A DNA stretch of 30,880 nt from positions 1 through 30,880 of the forward strand of contig JAVWHX010000026.1 of the NCBI GenBank assembly GCA_036639875.1. The letters run 5' to 3'. This DNA is from JAVWHX01 sp036639875 (GTDB lineage: Bacteria > Bacillota_I > Bacilli_A > Erysipelotrichales > Coprobacillaceae). The notes under the pieces are model-generated. The model saw nothing but the letters and a program-made list of their open reading frames with translations, had not been told where the DNA came from and searched no databases. A program made the position numbers and the translations under genes. The first letter of the stretch is position 1, and the number at the start of each line of letters is the position of its first letter. This document shows positions 16,118 through 24,173 of this stretch, piece by piece.

Positions 16118-16133
16118 GAATACAACTTTTTTT
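16093..16133 (+). terminator. Intrinsic terminator overlapping the kinase stop codon
   Basis: AGTTGTATTCTT (16093-16104) pairs perfectly with AAGAATACAACT (16116-16127) over 12 bp, with an 11-nt loop and a T run to 16133. The 5' arm codes for the last residues of the kinase. Confidence 0.88.
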
Positions 16134-16154
16134 CCATTTATTTCCTGTAGAACT

Positions 16155-16175
16155 TTGTCGAATGAAATGAGACAA
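16155..16175. promoter_or_regulatory. Spo0A box and small dyad upstream of the recombinase
   Basis: TGTCGAA (16156-16162) is a perfect match to the Spo0A binding consensus. It lies within an imperfect dyad whose outer arms are TTGTC (16155-16159) and GACAA (16171-16175), which could instead be a recombinase operator or crossover-like site. No well-spaced promoter is evident; GACAAT (16171-16176) is a poor -10, and TATAAG (16186-16191) is too close to the ribosome binding site at 16190-16196. Confidence 0.45.
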
Positions 16176-16201
16176 TGGGAGATTGTATAAGGAGGTAAAA
16201 A

Positions 16202-16798
16202 ATGGGAAAAATATATGCATATGTAAGAGTTTCAAGTAAGGATCAAAATATTGCGAGGCAACTGGCTGCCTTGGAAGCGTTTCATTTAGATAAAAAATTT
16301 ATATATGTTGATAAGCTTTCTGGAAAGGATTTCAATAGGCCTGGATATGGGAAACTTTTAAAGCGAGTAAAAGAGGGAGATTTGATTATTGTAAAGTCAA
16401 TTGATAGATTGGGTAGAAACTATGATGAAATTATAGAGCAATGGAGACTTATTACTAAAGATAAAGGAGTAGATATTAAAGTTTTAGATATGCCTTTATT
16501 AGATACAACGTTATCAAAGGATATATTAGGAACTTTTATTGCTGATTTAGTATTACAAGTATTAAGCTTTTGCGCTCATGAAGAGAGATCAAATATTAAA
16601 CAAAGACAAAAAGAAGGAATAGAAGCAGCAAAAAAAAGAGGTGTAAAGTTTGGCAGAAGACCATGTGTGTTGCCATGTCAATTTAATGATATTGTTTGTG
16701 ATTTTAATCAGAAACGAATTAAAGAACAAGAAGCTTTACAAATATTAAAAATGAGTAGAACAACGTTTTATAAATATAAGAAAGAATATCAAAAATGA
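16202..16798 (+). CDS. Small serine recombinase (resolvase/invertase family)
   Basis: This 198-residue protein is of the Tn3-resolvase/invertase type. The catalytic domain (about 1-140) begins KIYAYVRVSSKDQNIARQ with nucleophile S11. It contains KSIDRLGRNYDEI, and a long E helix leads into EERSNIKQRQKEGIEAAKKRGVKFGRR. The C-terminal helix-turn-helix (about 155-195) ends with EALQILKMSRTTFYKYKKEY. Such proteins resolve cointegrates or invert short segments by four-strand cleavage at paired sites. AAGGAGG (16190-16196) fixes the start. No transposase, partner site or element end is recognisable around it, so it is an orphan between a kinase and spoIIE. A perfect Spo0A box lies 40 nt upstream. 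Confidence 0.93.
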   Translation: MGKIYAYVRVSSKDQNIARQLAALEAFHLDKKFIYVDKLSGKDFNRPGYGKLLKRVKEGDLIIVKSIDRLGRNYDEIIEQWRLITKDKGVDIKVLDMPLLDTTLSKDILGTFIADLVLQVLSFCAHEERSNIKQRQKEGIEAAKKRGVKFGRRPCVLPCQFNDIVCDFNQKRIKEQEALQILKMSRTTFYKYKKEYQK

Positions 16799-16809
16799 TA
16801 TTCTTTTTT
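16782..16809 (+). terminator. Intrinsic terminator after the recombinase
   Basis: AAGAATATC (16782-16790), loop AAAAAT, GATATTCTT (16797-16805) form a perfect 9-bp stem with T run to 16809. It overlaps the recombinase stop codon and abuts the Spo0A box of spoIIE. Confidence 0.87.
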
Positions 16810-16855
16810 CGACATCTTTAAATTGACAAATAATTTAGGTAAACATGATTATAAT
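16808..16855 (+). promoter_or_regulatory. spoIIE promoter with Spo0A box and 21-bp spacer
   Basis: TTCGACA (16808-16814) is the reverse complement of the Spo0A box TGTCGAA. A consensus -35 TTGACA (16823-16828) and -10 TATAAT (16850-16855) are separated by 21 bp rather than 17. Spo0A-activated, sigma-A-dependent spoIIE and spoIIG promoters of Bacillus subtilis are known for such over-long spacers of 21-22 bp, with 0A boxes just upstream. The same layout here implies control by Spo0A~P. The start site would fall only about 12 nt before the ATG, close to the ribosome binding site. Confidence 0.7.
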
Positions 16856-16873
16856 GACTTTTGAGGTGAAAGT

Positions 16874-19060
16874 ATGGAACTGATTATCAATCAAAGTCGA
16901 GTGAAGAAAGGTAAACTTCAGATGGCCTTTTTTATGACACTCATATCATTTTTATTTTCATTAGTTACGATTAATGAAACATCATTATTATTTGTATTAC
17001 CATTTTTTTATCTATGCTTTATGTGTGGATACTTTGCATTAGCGAGTTATGCAGTTGGGATTATACTAGGAGTACTATTGTTGCAGGTATCCTATGATAT
17101 TCTCATTATCAGTGCAATAACATTTGTCATTTTGAAGATATGTCTTTTATTTCAATCAATGAAATCTAGATATGTCCCTTATCTTTTAACATTAATTGCA
17201 GGGGTTTATTATGCAAGTATTCAAATTGATTTGTTATCAACATTATTATTAACAGTTCTTACATATTTAAATACAGTTATATTTTCATATTTGGCACCAA
17301 TCTTTATGCATAATCAATCTGAGTTATTAACGCATGAAAGAATGAAATCTTTAGCTGTATTGATTTTAATCTGTATTATGAGTTTACTACCATATTCACG
17401 TGAAATCACAATGGTATTAGTAAGAGTATTTATATTGGTGATGGTTTATCATGAAGCGTTAGATGATTTGTTACCAGGGCTTTTCTATGGGTCTATGTTG
17501 ATGTTGTTGATGAATTTAGGATATAAAGATGATATCTTGTCTTTTATCGTCCCTTTGTTTTTCTTTTATATGTTAGATTGTCATTCTAAATGGACAATTA
17601 CAGCATTGTATTTTGTGGCCCATTTGATCTTGCCATTCTTTTTAGATTTTTCTTATATGTATCATGGAGTTATTGTGGCAATAAGTGGAATTATCTTTTT
17701 AATTGTACCAATTAGAAGCTATAAACCGATACTCTCTTCATCATACCAAGAGATGACAGTGAAACAACAATTATCTAAACAAGTAGATTCATTCTGTCAT
17801 TTGTTTGAACAAATTACTTCTATCTTTAATGATGTGCCACATCATAATCATTCATTAGAATATATTGGTTATGTTTATGAAGATATGTGTCAATCTTGTA
17901 CAAGTTGTACATCTTGTTTTAATCAAAAATACGGACCAAATCGTTTGGTAAAACTCATGAATAAAGGTTTACAAGAAAATTATAGTAAAGATGATAAAGA
18001 GTTTATTATGAATTATTGTTTAAAACCTAAAAAATATATAAAAGTTATTGATAGTTATAAACAAGATTATCATAAAATATATCGTATTCAACAAGAATAT
18101 CAAACAATGAAGAAAGATCTTTATCATCAATTTTCATTATTGAATGATGTCTTTCATCAATTCTCTTCACAATTAAAAATTGGAAATATTGAAGAGAGAC
18201 ATATTGTTGAACATTTAGAGGGATATCATTTTGATATAACACATCTAAAGAAATATTATGAATCACAATCTACATATTATATAGAGATTGGTTTATGTGA
18301 AACAACAAAAGAAGAAATAGAAAATGAATTATTACCTATCTTAGAAACTTATTTAAATGAAACATTAAACATAGAAACAATCAAAACACCAATGCATCAA
18401 TTAGGATATACATATCTTGTTTTAAAACACAGTAGTCAATATTATGTTCAATATGGAATGACACAATTCTCAAAAGATCCTATTGCATGTGGTGATAGTT
18501 ATACTTTATTTACAATGAATGAAAATCAATATTTTGCATTAAGTGATGGAATGGGACAAGGTCAAAAAGCAAGTGATGATTCTACACTTACATTAGATAT
18601 TACAAAACAGTTAATCTTAAATGGAATATCTTTACAAGATACAATTCATTCGGTGAATGCTTTATTAAAGATTAAAAATCGTAATGATATGTTTACGACT
18701 TTAGATATGCTTCAAATTAATTTGGTTTTAGGAACGATGACAATTGTCAAATATGGATCATGTCCTACTTATATTTTAAGAGGAAATGAAATTATTGAAA
18801 TTAAAACAGATTCATTACCAATTGGCATTATATCTCCTATTGAAATATCTATCGAAAAATATAACTTAAAAGAGAATGATTTGATTTTTATGATTACTGA
18901 TGGTGTGAGTCCAAACTTCAAAGACTTCTTAGAGAAAAACTTATATTTAATTGGAGAAGATCACCCTAAAGATATTGCTCATTTACTAACACAAATCGCA
19001 AATGATGAAACAAAAAGTGATGATATGACATTAATGGTCTTAAAACTTTGTAAACAATAA
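16874..19060 (+). CDS. spoIIE: Stage II sporulation protein E (PP2C-type serine phosphatase)
   Basis: This 728-residue protein is recognised as SpoIIE. About ten membrane helices fill residues 15-285. A central cytosolic region with a Cys cluster (MCQSCTSCTSCF, about 338-349) follows, then a PP2C/SpoIIE phosphatase domain (about 535-728). Metal-binding aspartates are seen at D558 (ALSDGMGQG), D676 (ITDGVSP) and D716-D717 (KSDDMTL). In Bacillus it localises to the polar septum and dephosphorylates SpoIIAA, releasing sigma F in the forespore. The protein is about 100 residues shorter than that of B. subtilis. GAGGTG lies before the ATG. It is followed by a terminator and then tilS, the order found in B. 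subtilis. Confidence 0.92.
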   Translation: MELIINQSRVKKGKLQMAFFMTLISFLFSLVTINETSLLFVLPFFYLCFMCGYFALASYAVGIILGVLLLQVSYDILIISAITFVILKICLLFQSMKSRYVPYLLTLIAGVYYASIQIDLLSTLLLTVLTYLNTVIFSYLAPIFMHNQSELLTHERMKSLAVLILICIMSLLPYSREITMVLVRVFILVMVYHEALDDLLPGLFYGSMLMLLMNLGYKDDILSFIVPLFFFYMLDCHSKWTITALYFVAHLILPFFLDFSYMYHGVIVAISGIIFLIVPIRSYKPILSSSYQEMTVKQQLSKQVDSFCHLFEQITSIFNDVPHHNHSLEYIGYVYEDMCQSCTSCTSCFNQKYGPNRLVKLMNKGLQENYSKDDKEFIMNYCLKPKKYIKVIDSYKQDYHKIYRIQQEYQTMKKDLYHQFSLLNDVFHQFSSQLKIGNIEERHIVEHLEGYHFDITHLKKYYESQSTYYIEIGLCETTKEEIENELLPILETYLNETLNIETIKTPMHQLGYTYLVLKHSSQYYVQYGMTQFSKDPIACGDSYTLFTMNENQYFALSDGMGQGQKASDDSTLTLDITKQLILNGISLQDTIHSVNALLKIKNRNDMFTTLDMLQINLVLGTMTIVKYGSCPTYILRGNEIIEIKTDSLPIGIISPIEISIEKYNLKENDLIFMITDGVSPNFKDFLEKNLYLIGEDHPKDIAHLLTQIANDETKSDDMTLMVLKLCKQ

Positions 19061-19078
19061 TCCCTTTTAGGGATTTTT
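19059..19078 (+). terminator. Intrinsic terminator after spoIIE
   Basis: AATCCC (19059-19064), loop TTTTA, GGGATT (19070-19075) form a 6-bp stem followed by T residues to 19078. It overlaps the spoIIE stop codon. The stem is short and may be leaky. Confidence 0.7.
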
Positions 19079-19100
19079 GTTTTGGTTTTTGAATAATGTT

Positions 19101-19109
19101 TGTTATAAT
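19101..19109 (+). promoter_or_regulatory. Extended -10 promoter of tilS
   Basis: TG-T-TATAAT (19101-19109) is a perfect extended -10. TTTGGT at 19081-19086 is a weak -35 at 17 bp. The start codon is 20 nt downstream of the -10, and the ribosome binding site (GGATGTGAT) is weak. Confidence 0.65.
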
Positions 19110-19128
19110 GTGAGATGGATGTGATGAT

Positions 19129-20364
19129 ATGAATGAATGTTTATTAGATAAAAGTCAATATTATGTCATTGGTGTTTCAGGTGGCTGTGATTCAATGTAC
19201 CTTTTAGATACACTTTTTCATTCTGGGTATCATTTATTTGTGGCACATGTGAATTATAATTATCGCCATGATAGTTATATGGATTATGAATTGGTATGCG
19301 ATTATTGTGCTGAACATGGAATTCCCTTTTTTTATAAATCATTTCATGAAAAGGATTATGACTCAGGGAATTTTCAAGATCGAGCGAGATCATTACGTTA
19401 TGACTTTTATAAAGAAATTTATAGTTTATATAAATGTGATGGAGTTATCTTAGGGCATCATTTGGATGATCATTTAGAAACAATTTATATGCAACTCTCT
19501 AAACATAATACAGTGCATTATTTAGGAATTAAGAATGAGAGTCATGTGAAAGGTATGCGAGTAGTAAGACCTTTGATGAATATGTATAAGAGTGATATTG
19601 TGGATTGTTGTGGAAAACAGCATATTGCTTATCATGATGATTATACTAATTTTGAAACTGATTTTGAAAGGGATAAAGTTCGTAATACGATTTTGAATCA
19701 TTATACACTTCAGGAAAAAGAAGAATTGATTCAAAAAGCGTTTGAACATAATCAAAGGATTAAAGAATTAGAGTTTAAAGTGAAACCATATTACCAACAA
19801 TATAAAGTGGATGGTCAAATTTATTATTACTATATCCCAGATTATTTAAGAGATATATTTCTTTATTTGATTTTAAAGGATATTATGCATCCACAATTAA
19901 TTTCTTTATCTTTAATTGAAGAAATCAAACATCAAGTGAATAGTATTAAACCAAATATACAAATGAATTTACCAGTTAATTATCTGTTCATAAAAGAATA
20001 CGATAATGTATACATCGTTGATAAAGATAAAACCAAAGGATATTGTTATGAATTTAAAGAATTTATTCCTTTTGGATGTGAGTATTTTCATTTGTTAGAG
20101 AGTGGTCATATGAATGAAGGTGTTTATCTAAGTCAAGAAGATTATCCGATAACAATAAGGACGATACAAGATGGGGATTCTATTATGACATCTTCTGGAA
20201 CAAAGAAACTTTCACGTTTATTTATTAATGCAAAAATTCCTGCATTAAAGAGAAAAACATGGCCTGTTGTTTTAAATAAGGATAAGACAATTGTTTTAGT
20301 TCCAAATATTGCAAAAAACATTGATTATTTGACTACAAAACCAAATGTATTTGTGATAAAATAG
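19129..20364 (+). CDS. tilS: tRNA(Ile)-lysidine synthase
   Basis: This 411-residue N-type ATP pyrophosphatase has the SGGCDS P-loop at residues 17-22. It joins lysine to C34 of the CAU-anticodon tRNA(Ile), which changes both amino-acid identity and codon reading (AUA); this is essential in most bacteria. The HVNYNYRHDS and GHHLDDHLETIYMQL motifs are typical. The C-terminal TilS domain is seen in SGTKKLSRLFINAKIPALKRKTWPVV. It stands in the conserved cluster tilS-hpt-ftsH and is preceded by its own extended -10 promoter. The short gap to hpt (26 nt) indicates co-transcription. Confidence 0.96.
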   Translation: MNECLLDKSQYYVIGVSGGCDSMYLLDTLFHSGYHLFVAHVNYNYRHDSYMDYELVCDYCAEHGIPFFYKSFHEKDYDSGNFQDRARSLRYDFYKEIYSLYKCDGVILGHHLDDHLETIYMQLSKHNTVHYLGIKNESHVKGMRVVRPLMNMYKSDIVDCCGKQHIAYHDDYTNFETDFERDKVRNTILNHYTLQEKEELIQKAFEHNQRIKELEFKVKPYYQQYKVDGQIYYYYIPDYLRDIFLYLILKDIMHPQLISLSLIEEIKHQVNSIKPNIQMNLPVNYLFIKEYDNVYIVDKDKTKGYCYEFKEFIPFGCEYFHLLESGHMNEGVYLSQEDYPITIRTIQDGDSIMTSSGTKKLSRLFINAKIPALKRKTWPVVLNKDKTIVLVPNIAKNIDYLTTKPNVFVIK

Positions 20365-20390
20365 GTTAATCATTATAAGGAGTGACGAAG

Positions 20391-20921
20391 ATGCATAAAG
20401 ATGTCAAAGAGATTTTATACACACAAGAAGAGATTTCACAAAAATGTAAAGAATTAGGTAAGTTAATTATGAATGATTATCATGATAAAGAATTAGTGCT
20501 TGTTGGATTGTTAAAGGGGTCAGTTCCGTTTTTAGCAGAACTTTCTAAGCAAGTAAATCTTGATATCACTTTTGATTATATGGATGTAAGTAGTTATGAA
20601 GGAACTGAGTCTCGCACAATTACGATTAAGAAAGATCTTGATCAAGATGTGAAGGGTAAAGATATTTTATTGGTAGAAGATATTTTAGATACTGGTAAGA
20701 CTTTATCGACTGTTAGAGCTATGTTACTTGAAAAAGGCGCTGCGTCTGTTGAGATAGTGACAATGCTTGATAAGAAGGAAGGTAGAACTTTCCCAATTGA
20801 AGCTAAATATATTGGCTTTGAAATTCCAAATGCTTTTGTGATTGGATTTGGATTGGATTTTAATGAAAAGTATAGAAATTTACCATATGTAGGTATCTTA
20901 AAAGAAGAATGTTATCAATAA
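20391..20921 (+). CDS. hpt: Hypoxanthine-guanine phosphoribosyltransferase
   Basis: This 176-residue purine salvage enzyme transfers phosphoribose from PRPP to hypoxanthine or guanine, giving IMP or GMP. The PRPP loop is VEDILDTGKT, with E96-D97 and D100-T104. The GLLKGSVPFLAEL loop near residue 40 and the C-terminal VGFGLDFNEKYRNLPYVG-like segment fit the family. An in-frame GTG at 20382 lies inside the AAGGAG (20377-20382), so the ATG at 20391, 8 nt after it, is the better start. It sits between tilS and ftsH as in other Firmicutes. Confidence 0.96.
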   Translation: MHKDVKEILYTQEEISQKCKELGKLIMNDYHDKELVLVGLLKGSVPFLAELSKQVNLDITFDYMDVSSYEGTESRTITIKKDLDQDVKGKDILLVEDILDTGKTLSTVRAMLLEKGAASVEIVTMLDKKEGRTFPIEAKYIGFEIPNAFVIGFGLDFNEKYRNLPYVGILKEECYQ

Positions 20922-20933
20922 AAAGGAGAATAT

Positions 20934-22904
20934 ATGAACAACAAGAATAAAAGCTTAATGAAAGCAATTTTGCCGTGGCTTGTTGTCATTATACTGTTAG
21001 GGTCACTTGTTCCGTTATTAAGTGGTGGGAAAAGTACTGAAGTTAACTATAATGAGTTTGTAACTATTGTAGATAAAGAAAAAATAACAGAAATGACAGT
21101 TATGCCTGGTGTATATGTAACAACTGTACAAGGAAAGTATACAAAGACTGAGGATGGAAAAGATGTTGCATACTCATTTAAAACAAATGTTACTAAAACT
21201 GATGAGGAATTAAATTCTTTAATGCAGTTAATAAAAGATAAAGGAATTAAAGTAGAAGTATTAGATGCTAAGAGTGAAAACATGTTAATGGATACACTTA
21301 TTGGATTACTTCCATATGTGTTATTGATTGGTATGATGATATTTGCACTGAGAAGTATTGGTGGTGGCGGTGGAGCCAACGCTAAGGCATTTGATTTTGG
21401 TAATTCTCGAGCAAAGTTAGAAAAAGAAGGTAATACTAAGTTTACTGATGTTGCTGGAGCTGATGAAGAAAAAGAAGAATTAACTGAATTGGTTGAATTC
21501 TTAAAGAATCCTAAGAAGTTTGTGAATATGGGTGCTAAGATTCCTAGAGGTGTATTATTAGTAGGGCCTCCAGGTACTGGTAAAACTTTATTAGCAAGAG
21601 CTGTTGCTGGTGAAGCAAATGTTCCTTTCTATTCAATTTCTGGTTCTGAATTTGTTGAAATGTTTGTTGGGGTTGGTGCTGGACGTGTTCGTGACATGTT
21701 TAAGAAAGCTAAACAAACTGCTCCATGTATTATTTTCATTGATGAAATTGATGCTGTTGGTAGACAAAGAGGAACTGGTGTTGGTGGTGGACATGATGAA
21801 CGTGAACAAACACTTAACCAATTATTAGTTGAAATGGATGGATTTAGTGGTAATGAAGGTATTATTATTCTTGCAGCAACTAACCGTGCTGATGTATTAG
21901 ATCCTGCATTACTTAGACCTGGACGTTTTGATAGACAAATTCAAGTTGCAAATCCTGATAAAAAAGCAAGAGCTGAAATTTTAAGAGTTCATGCGAGAAA
22001 TAAGAAATTTGCTCCTGATGTTAATTTTGAAAATGTAGCACAACGTACTCCTGGATTCTCTGGAGCTGAATTATCAAATGTTCTTAATGAAGCTGCTTTA
22101 TTAGCAGTAAGACAAGGACATCAATTGATTACTTTAGATGATGTGGATGAAGCAATTGACCGTGTTATTGGTGGACCTGCTAAGAAATCACGTAAATATA
22201 CTGAACATGAAAGAAAACTTGTTGCTTATCATGAAGCTGGACATGCCATTATTGGATTGTCTTTAGAAGCAGCAAATAAGGTTCAAAAGGTTACAATTAT
22301 TCCTCGTGGTAATGCGGGTGGTTATAACTTAATGACACCAAAAGAAGAAACATATTTCCAAACAAAAACTCAGTTAATGTCTAGTATTACAGGTTTTATG
22401 GGTGGACGTGTAGCTGAAGAAATTTTCTTTGGTGATGTTACTTCAGGTGCTCATAATGATATTGAACAAGCAACTCGTATAGCAAGATTAATGGTTACTG
22501 AATTAGGTATGTCTGATTTAGGTCCAATTAAATATGCGTCTGGAGATAATGCAGTGTTCTTAGGTAGAGATTATTCTTCTACGAATAATTCTCACTCAGG
22601 TCAAATTGCATTTGAAATTGATCAACAAGTTCGTAAACTTATTGATGATTGTTATAATCAATGTAAAGAAATTATTGAATCACAAAAAGATAAACTGATT
22701 ATTGTTGCGGATGCTTTATTAGAATACGAAACATTAAATAGTGAACAAATTGAATCATTATATCAAACTGGTAAAATGTTAGAAATGCACAATGGAAAGA
22801 TTGAAGAAAATCAAGATGATCATCAAGATCCAATCATTCCTGAAGTTGTTGAAGAAAAAGCACCAGTTGATGTTGAAGATGATTTATTAGATGAAATGAA
22901 ATAA
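20934..22904 (+). CDS. ftsH: ATP-dependent zinc metalloprotease FtsH
   Basis: This 656-residue membrane-anchored AAA+ protease degrades damaged or regulatory membrane and cytosolic proteins. Two membrane helices (about 11-29 and 123-142) flank a short extracytoplasmic domain. The AAA module has Walker A GPPGTGKT at 211-218, Walker B IIFIDEIDAVG and the pore motif FVGVGAGRV-type (MFVGVGAGR). The zinc site is H433-E-A-G-H437 with D509 as third ligand. The acidic tail after residue 620 is variable in the family. AAAAGGAG precedes the ATG. It follows hpt by 12 nt, and a terminator overlaps its stop codon. Confidence 0.98.
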   Translation: MNNKNKSLMKAILPWLVVIILLGSLVPLLSGGKSTEVNYNEFVTIVDKEKITEMTVMPGVYVTTVQGKYTKTEDGKDVAYSFKTNVTKTDEELNSLMQLIKDKGIKVEVLDAKSENMLMDTLIGLLPYVLLIGMMIFALRSIGGGGGANAKAFDFGNSRAKLEKEGNTKFTDVAGADEEKEELTELVEFLKNPKKFVNMGAKIPRGVLLVGPPGTGKTLLARAVAGEANVPFYSISGSEFVEMFVGVGAGRVRDMFKKAKQTAPCIIFIDEIDAVGRQRGTGVGGGHDEREQTLNQLLVEMDGFSGNEGIIILAATNRADVLDPALLRPGRFDRQIQVANPDKKARAEILRVHARNKKFAPDVNFENVAQRTPGFSGAELSNVLNEAALLAVRQGHQLITLDDVDEAIDRVIGGPAKKSRKYTEHERKLVAYHEAGHAIIGLSLEAANKVQKVTIIPRGNAGGYNLMTPKEETYFQTKTQLMSSITGFMGGRVAEEIFFGDVTSGAHNDIEQATRIARLMVTELGMSDLGPIKYASGDNAVFLGRDYSSTNNSHSGQIAFEIDQQVRKLIDDCYNQCKEIIESQKDKLIIVADALLEYETLNSEQIESLYQTGKMLEMHNGKIEENQDDHQDPIIPEVVEEKAPVDVEDDLLDEMK

Positions 22905-22921
22905 GCGCTTTGCGCTTTTTT
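22903..22921 (+). terminator. Intrinsic terminator after ftsH
   Basis: AAGCGC (22903-22908), loop TTT, GCGCTT (22912-22917) form a compact G+C-rich stem with T run to 22921. It would separate the essential cluster from the small peptide gene and hslO, unless readthrough occurs. Confidence 0.78.
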
Positions 22922-22940
22922 CTTAGAGAGGTAGAAAATA

Positions 22941-23030
22941 ATGAAAAGAAGTACAATGAGTAAAATATTGGTCTTTATTTTAGTAGCATGTATGTTACTT
23001 CCTTTAGTCAGTTATTTTGCTTTTGGTTAG
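22941..23030 (+). CDS. Small 29-residue membrane peptide
   Basis: The 29-codon frame encodes a basic head (MKRSTMSK), one hydrophobic stretch (about residues 9-28) and ends FAFG. It would make a single-pass membrane peptide or a signal-peptide-like peptide. AGAGAGG (22925-22931) lies 9 nt before its ATG, a good ribosome binding site. Its stop is 4 nt before the hslO start, and hslO lacks a strong site of its own, so translation of the peptide may feed ribosomes into hslO. It lies directly after the gene for the membrane protease FtsH, a class of enzyme often modulated by tiny membrane peptides. That link is inference, and a pure translational-leader role is the alternative. Confidence 0.6.
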   Translation: MKRSTMSKILVFILVACMLLPLVSYFAFG

Positions 23031-23034
23031 AGAG

Positions 23035-23904
23035 ATGAAAGATTATTTAGTAAGAGGGATTGTTGAATCACGCAACTGTCGTGTATTCGCTTGTACAACA
23101 AAGAACCTATTAGAAGAAGCAAGATTAAAGCATGGTTTATGGCCTACAGCATCTGCTGCATTAGGACGTATGATGTCAGCAACTTTGATGATGGGTGCTA
23201 TGAATAAGAATAAAGAGAAGATGACCATAACAATTAATGGTGGTGGTCCAATTGGTACAATGTTAGCAGCTACGAATAGTGATGGAAAAGTGAAAGCTTT
23301 TGTAGCAAATCCAGAAGTTCATTATACTTATAATGATACTGGGAAATTAGCTGTTGGTGTAGCTGTTGGGAATCAAGGAACTTTACAAGTTATTAAGGAT
23401 ATGGGATTAAAAGAACCTTTCTGTGGTTCTGTTGATTTACAAACTGGAGAAATAGGAGATGATTTTTCTTATTACTTTATGGTTTCTGAACAGATTCCTT
23501 CTGTTGTTTCTTTAGGAGTACTGGTCAATGATACAAATGAAATCTTATCTAGTGGAGGGTTTATTATTCAATTATTACCTGAAGCAACAGATGAAGATAT
23601 TCAATATATTGAAAGTAAAATGAAAGATTTTACACCAATATCTACATTATTAAATGAAGGTAAAACACCAGAAGATATTATAAAGATGATATTTGATGAT
23701 GTTGAATTCTTAGGTACACAAGACTTATTCTTTGAATGTGATTGTTCTAAAGAAAGAATGCAATCAGCATTAATAACAGTTGGTAAAGATGAAATTCAAG
23801 CTATGATTAATGAAGATCATGGTTGTGAAATGAAATGTCAATTCTGTAATACAGCTTATCAGTTTAGTGAAACAGAATTAGAAGATATATTAAAAGAATT
23901 ATAG
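23035..23904 (+). CDS. hslO: Redox-regulated chaperone Hsp33
   Basis: This 289-residue Hsp33 holdase is activated by oxidative unfolding. The C-terminal zinc site has the expected four cysteines: C-x-C (ECDCSKERM) and C-x-x-C (MKCQFCNTAY), about 30 residues apart. The N-terminal body begins DYLVRGIVESRNCRVFACTTKN and contains the ALGRMMSATLMMGAM and GGGPIGTMLA motifs. The frame could open at TTG 23017, but the family start MKDYLVRG lies at ATG 23035. The ribosome binding site is weak (TAGAGAG), overlapping the end of the small peptide gene, which suggests translational coupling. The order ftsH-hslO is conserved in Firmicutes. A terminator follows at once. Confidence 0.96.
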   Translation: MKDYLVRGIVESRNCRVFACTTKNLLEEARLKHGLWPTASAALGRMMSATLMMGAMNKNKEKMTITINGGGPIGTMLAATNSDGKVKAFVANPEVHYTYNDTGKLAVGVAVGNQGTLQVIKDMGLKEPFCGSVDLQTGEIGDDFSYYFMVSEQIPSVVSLGVLVNDTNEILSSGGFIIQLLPEATDEDIQYIESKMKDFTPISTLLNEGKTPEDIIKMIFDDVEFLGTQDLFFECDCSKERMQSALITVGKDEIQAMINEDHGCEMKCQFCNTAYQFSETELEDILKEL

Positions 23905-23932
23905 AGACACTTTTTTGATCAGTGTCTTTTTT
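23905..23932 (+). terminator. Intrinsic terminator after hslO
   Basis: AGACACT (23905-23911) pairs with AGTGTCT (23921-23927), loop 9 nt, T run to 23932. The 241 bp up to the next gene hold only a weak promoter-like pair, TTGATA (23966-23971) and TAAAAT (23987-23992), 15 bp apart. Confidence 0.85.
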
Positions 23933-24173
23933 CTTATGTTCTTACAGCTATTTAAGTATCGTCTTTTGATAAAGATATTATTATGTTAAAATATATCTAT
24001 ATTAATAAGTTTAAGAGTGTTGGCTAAAAAATTATATGAGTAAGTGTATAAATTTGAAATTGAGGTTATAGGAACGATTGTTATCTGCGTTCAACTAATA
24101 AAGATAAGAAAAACATCCGTATAAGTTTCATTTTTTATAGTCATAAATAAGAAAGAGTAGAGGGTATGATATA

